The notes under the pieces were generated by a model. It did not search any database and was not told where the DNA came from. It was given only the letters and a program-made list of their open reading frames with translations. A stretch of 64,000 nucleotides of DNA from JANYHF01 sp963732765 (GTDB lineage Bacteria; Pseudomonadota; Alphaproteobacteria; Rhizobiales; Hyphomicrobiaceae). The translations under genes were made by a program, and so were the position numbers. Positions 60,991 through 64,000 of this stretch are shown piece after piece (the stretch's first letter is position 1; each line of letters starts with the position of its first letter). The stretch covers positions 682,001 to 746,000 of the forward strand of contig CAVTAS010000010.1 of NCBI GenBank assembly GCA_963732765.1, in the 5' to 3' direction.

Positions 60991-63051
60991 ATGATCAGAA
61001 CCTCACGATTCCTGCTCGCGGCCGTCCTGGCCATCGCCCCCGCCGGCAGCTCCCTCGCCGAGACGTTCGTTTCGGGCAGCTCGGCGCTTGGCACCTATCT
61101 CGCCGCCCGCCAGGCTCAGAGCCTGCGCGACACGCCGGCCGCCAACGAACTGCTCAAATCGGCGCTGCAGCAAGACCCTGACAACGCCTCGCTGCTCGGC
61201 CAGGCCTTTGTCACCGAAGTGGTTGGGGGCGAATGGACGCGGGCGATCGACTATGCGCGGCGCGCGGCGGCAGTGGATAAAAACAATCAGCTCGCCCACC
61301 TCGTGCTGGGCGTGGACTCCTTCAAGGTTGGCCGCCTCGGCGACGCTGAAAAGCATTTCACCCAGCCCGGCAATACGCCCATCGCGGTAATGGCGCGCGC
61401 TTGGGTGTTGGGTGCGCGCGGCGAAGGCAAGGGCGCGTTGGCGCTGCTGGGCGGCATCAAGGACAACAACTGGATCGGCTTTTTCAGCAAGTACCAAAGT
61501 GCGCTGCTGGCCGACGCGACCGGCGATACGCAGGGCGCAACCAGACTCTATCAGGACCTGTTCAAGGCTGAGCCAGGCACCATCAATGTCGCGATCGGCT
61601 ATGCCCGCCACGCTTCGCACAACGGCGATAACAAGCTGGCCACCGACATACTCTCTCAACACGCCGCTGCCGCACGCTCCCAGCACCCAATGGTGGAGCA
61701 AATCCGCGACGCGATAGCCCTGAACAAGACGCTCGATCTTGACGTCAAGTCGACGGCTGAGGGTCTGGGCAGCGTGTTCTACGGCTTCTCGCAGGCCATC
61801 AATGGACAGGGCGGAGTCGACCTCGCCCAGATCTACGCCCAACTCGCGTTGCAGCTGCGCCCAAACGACCAGCTGTCCATGGTCCAGTTGGCCGCCATCT
61901 TCGAGCAACTGAAGCAGTACGACAGCGCCATTGCGCTCTATAACAAGCTGCCGGCGGACTCGCCGCTGCAGTTCGACGCGCGGGTGCGCCAGGGCCTGAA
62001 CCTGAATGCGCTCGACAAGATCGACGAAGCCAAAGCCGCACTGAAGGCCATTGCCGATCCCATCACGCCGGATCCGGCCGCCGCCGCCAAGGCCCGCGCG
62101 GACCTGCACGCCCAGATTGAGGCTGCCGATGGCATCGCGTTCCGCGACAAGGGTGCCCGTGTTGAGCGGCTGCAGGGCTGGCTGACGCAGCTGGGCTATA
62201 ACGACGGCGGTACCGATGGCAACTTTGGCACCGGCACGCGCGAAGCGCTGACTCGGCTGCAGAAGGACGCAGGCCTACCGCAGACCGGCCAGCTCGGGCC
62301 GCAGACCCGCAAGGCGCTCGAAGAGAAACTGGCTGCCTTGATCGTCTTGCCTACGCCTAAACCACTGACGCCGGACCGGCAGATCGATCTCTACCAGACC
62401 ATCGGCAACATGCTGCGCGGGCGCAAACAGTTCGCTGAGGCGGTCGATTACTACTCCAAGGCGATCGCACTAATCCCGCAGCCTGCGTCGGAGAATTGGG
62501 ATCAGTTCTACTCACGCGCCGTGTGTTTCGAGCGATTGAGCCAGTGGGACAAGGCCGAGCCGGATTTCCGCAAGGCGCTGGAATTGAGTCCTAACGAGCC
62601 GCTGATCCTGAACTACCTTGGCTACTCCTGGGTCGACCGGAACCAGAATGTCTCCGAGGCGTTGCAACTGATCCAGAAGGCGGTCAATCTGAAGCCGGAC
62701 GACGGCTACTACATCGACAGTCTGGGTTGGGCCTACTTCCGGCTGGGCCGCTTCGACGAGGCCGTCGAGCAGCTGGAACGCGCGGTCGAGTTAAAGGCCG
62801 AGGATCCAACCATCAACGACCATCTGGGCGATGCCTACTGGCGCGCCGGCCGCAAGCTGGAGGCGCAGTTCCAGTGGAGCACCGCGCTGGCGTCCAAGCC
62901 CGAGCCTGCCGATGTTCCCAAAATCCAGGCCAAGATGAAGGATGGCTTGCCGCCCGATCCGCAGGTGCCAGCGCCCGCCGCAGCGATGGCAACGCCAGCG
63001 GAGACGAAGCCTGCCGATGCCAAGACGCCGGACAAGCCGAAGACTCCATGA
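60991..63051 (+). CDS. Exported TPR protein with an embedded peptidoglycan-binding domain
   Basis: A 686-residue protein with a signal peptide (FLLAAVLAIAPAGSSLA). Two TPR regions (about 40-370 and 460-640; for example ADYRKALELSPNEPLILNYL-like LELSPNEPLILNYLGYSWVD) flank a PG_binding_1 domain at about 385-445 (RLQGWLTQLGYNDGGTDGNF and TREALTRLQKDAGLPQTGQL). A Pro/Ala/Lys tail ends it. It probably acts in the periplasm as a scaffold on the cell wall. It precedes ispE, as do many TPR genes in alphaproteobacteria. The embedded wall-binding domain is unusual. Confidence 0.85.
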   Translation: MIRTSRFLLAAVLAIAPAGSSLAETFVSGSSALGTYLAARQAQSLRDTPAANELLKSALQQDPDNASLLGQAFVTEVVGGEWTRAIDYARRAAAVDKNNQLAHLVLGVDSFKVGRLGDAEKHFTQPGNTPIAVMARAWVLGARGEGKGALALLGGIKDNNWIGFFSKYQSALLADATGDTQGATRLYQDLFKAEPGTINVAIGYARHASHNGDNKLATDILSQHAAAARSQHPMVEQIRDAIALNKTLDLDVKSTAEGLGSVFYGFSQAINGQGGVDLAQIYAQLALQLRPNDQLSMVQLAAIFEQLKQYDSAIALYNKLPADSPLQFDARVRQGLNLNALDKIDEAKAALKAIADPITPDPAAAAKARADLHAQIEAADGIAFRDKGARVERLQGWLTQLGYNDGGTDGNFGTGTREALTRLQKDAGLPQTGQLGPQTRKALEEKLAALIVLPTPKPLTPDRQIDLYQTIGNMLRGRKQFAEAVDYYSKAIALIPQPASENWDQFYSRAVCFERLSQWDKAEPDFRKALELSPNEPLILNYLGYSWVDRNQNVSEALQLIQKAVNLKPDDGYYIDSLGWAYFRLGRFDEAVEQLERAVELKAEDPTINDHLGDAYWRAGRKLEAQFQWSTALASKPEPADVPKIQAKMKDGLPPDPQVPAPAAAMATPAETKPADAKTPDKPKTP

Positions 63052-63120
63052 GCGCGACGCGCACGCTCCTCGTCCTTTGCTTAGGGGGAGAGAGACCACC
63101 GCAGTCGTGGGAGCCATCAG

Positions 63121-64000
63121 TTGCCGACCGGTGCACACGGACCAATCACCGAACTCGCCCGAGCCAAGGTCAATCTAACCCTTGACGTGCTCGGCAAGCG
63201 CTCGGATGGCTATCACGAGCTGCGCAGCCTGGTCGCATTCGCCGACTTCGGCGACAGCCTGACGCTCTGCCCTGCGGACGCTTGGAACCTTACCTGCACA
63301 GGCCTCACGGCGTCGAAGATCGCGGGCGCCAACATCGTCGAACGAGCCGCCTTAGCGTTCGCCCAGGCTTGGCCGGGAGCGCACACCGGCCGCGCCACGC
63401 TTGAGAAACACCTTCCCGTAGCAGCCGGCATCGGCGGCGGCTCGGCAGACGCTGCAGCGACGTTGCGCGCCCTGCGGCGTTTGAATGCAGACATTGCGGG
63501 CGGCGCCGACATCGACTGGACCACGCTCGCTCGCTCGCTCGGCGCGGACGTGCCGGTCTGCTTGGAAAGCCGGATGTCGCTGATGCGCGGGATCGGTGAA
63601 CGGGTACAGACGTTCAGCCAACGGCATGCCCTGCCGGCTGTGCTTGTCAATCCGGGCGTGGCCGTTGCAACGGCAGCGGTGTTTGCCGAACTCGGGGCCG
63701 GGCCGCTCGGGCAACCGGCGAGCACAATACCGATTCAGGAACCAGCGGCAACGGATGATTTGCTCGCGCTCATTCGGGGCCGCGGCAACGATCTCGAGGT
63801 GCCGGCACGCCGTATCGCTCCGGTCATCGGCGAGGTCTGCGCCGCGCTCGCCGCCACCGCCGGGTGCCAACTCGCCCGCATGTCCGGCAGCGGCGCGACC
63901 TGCTTTGGTCTCTATCGAACGACATCGGCCGCCGAAGCGGCCGCGCGCGCGATTGCAAGTGACCGACCGGACTGGTGGGTCCGGCAGACGATCCTATCGT
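63121..64000 (+). CDS. ispE: 4-diphosphocytidyl-2-C-methyl-D-erythritol kinase, 3' end cut by the window
   Basis: About 293 residues are visible; only a few are missing. It is a GHMP kinase with LARAKVNLTLDVLGKRSDGY and HELRSLVAFADFGD, the glycine-rich ATP loop PVAAGIGGGSADAAATLRAL and the C-terminal RMSGSGATCFGLY. It phosphorylates CDP-methylerythritol in the MEP isoprenoid pathway. The only start after the in-frame TAG at 63082 is TTG at 63121, with GGGAG 7 nt upstream. The region 63077-63105 resembles the left end of the long palindromic repeats. Confidence 0.92.
   Translation, partial: MPTGAHGPITELARAKVNLTLDVLGKRSDGYHELRSLVAFADFGDSLTLCPADAWNLTCTGLTASKIAGANIVERAALAFAQAWPGAHTGRATLEKHLPVAAGIGGGSADAAATLRALRRLNADIAGGADIDWTTLARSLGADVPVCLESRMSLMRGIGERVQTFSQRHALPAVLVNPGVAVATAAVFAELGAGPLGQPASTIPIQEPAATDDLLALIRGRGNDLEVPARRIAPVIGEVCAALAATAGCQLARMSGSGATCFGLYRTTSAAEAAARAIASDRPDWWVRQTILS

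Overview
The window reads as chromosomal DNA of a high-GC alphaproteobacterium. Three gene orders support this: aroQ-accB-accC-aat, lepB-rnc-era, and rpsF-rpsR-rplI followed by dnaB and radA. A GTTC-N7-GTTC SOS box of the alphaproteobacterial LexA type and large RIME-like intergenic palindromes also fit. The order and genus cannot be resolved from the sequence alone. I see no tRNA or rRNA gene, CRISPR array, prophage or complete insertion sequence.

Layout. 0-4 kb: a minus-strand operon of a KamA-type lysine 2,3-aminomutase, two different ATP-grasp ligases and a GNAT acetyltransferase; its product is unknown and it is the most promising candidate for an undescribed pathway. 4-7.3 kb: rsmB and a hipBA toxin-antitoxin module with four operator-like palindromes phased exactly 27 bp apart. 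7.3-13.3 kb: a divergent HisD-family dehydrogenase, a TauE/SafE permease, a 103-bp MITE-like element and a fused hydantoinase/oxoprolinase. 13.4-17.3 kb: a stress group (two Usp proteins under an FNR/FixK-like box, a class II aldolase, MgtC, a truncated regulator domain, a VOC protein, a small conserved protein). 17.3-28 kb: two related 2-oxoglutarate oxygenase-like genes, a large two-TM coiled-coil protein, Hpt and OmpR-type signalling genes, a GNAT, an EamA transporter and a thiolase. Several genes here are broken by single-base indels clustered between 24.4 and 27.6 kb.

28-33 kb: a beta-oxidation set (fadE, fadJ, thiolase) interrupted by two copies of a long palindromic repeat. 33-38 kb: orphan modC, two tandem signal peptidases I, rnc and era. 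37.7-40.8 kb: two divergent Gly/Ser-rich secreted proteins, one with a PepSY domain, the latter overlapping a response regulator/histidine kinase pair. 40.9-48.1 kb: an SOS-type dnaE2 carrying an in-frame palindromic insertion, a short HPF and a DevCAB-like ABC exporter. 48.3-51.5 kb: aroQ-accB-accC-aat. 51.8-64 kb: rpsF-rpsR-rplI, a cyclopropane synthase-like methyltransferase, dnaB, radA, cvpA, a TAXI-type binding protein, an SDR, a TPR lipoprotein-like exported protein and ispE running off the end.

Taken together, the window mixes housekeeping functions (replication, translation, fatty acid synthesis and degradation, protein export) with accessory modules. Non-coding DNA is shaped by at least three inverted-repeat families that sit in intergenic gaps, abut the radA start codon and, in dnaE2, are translated.
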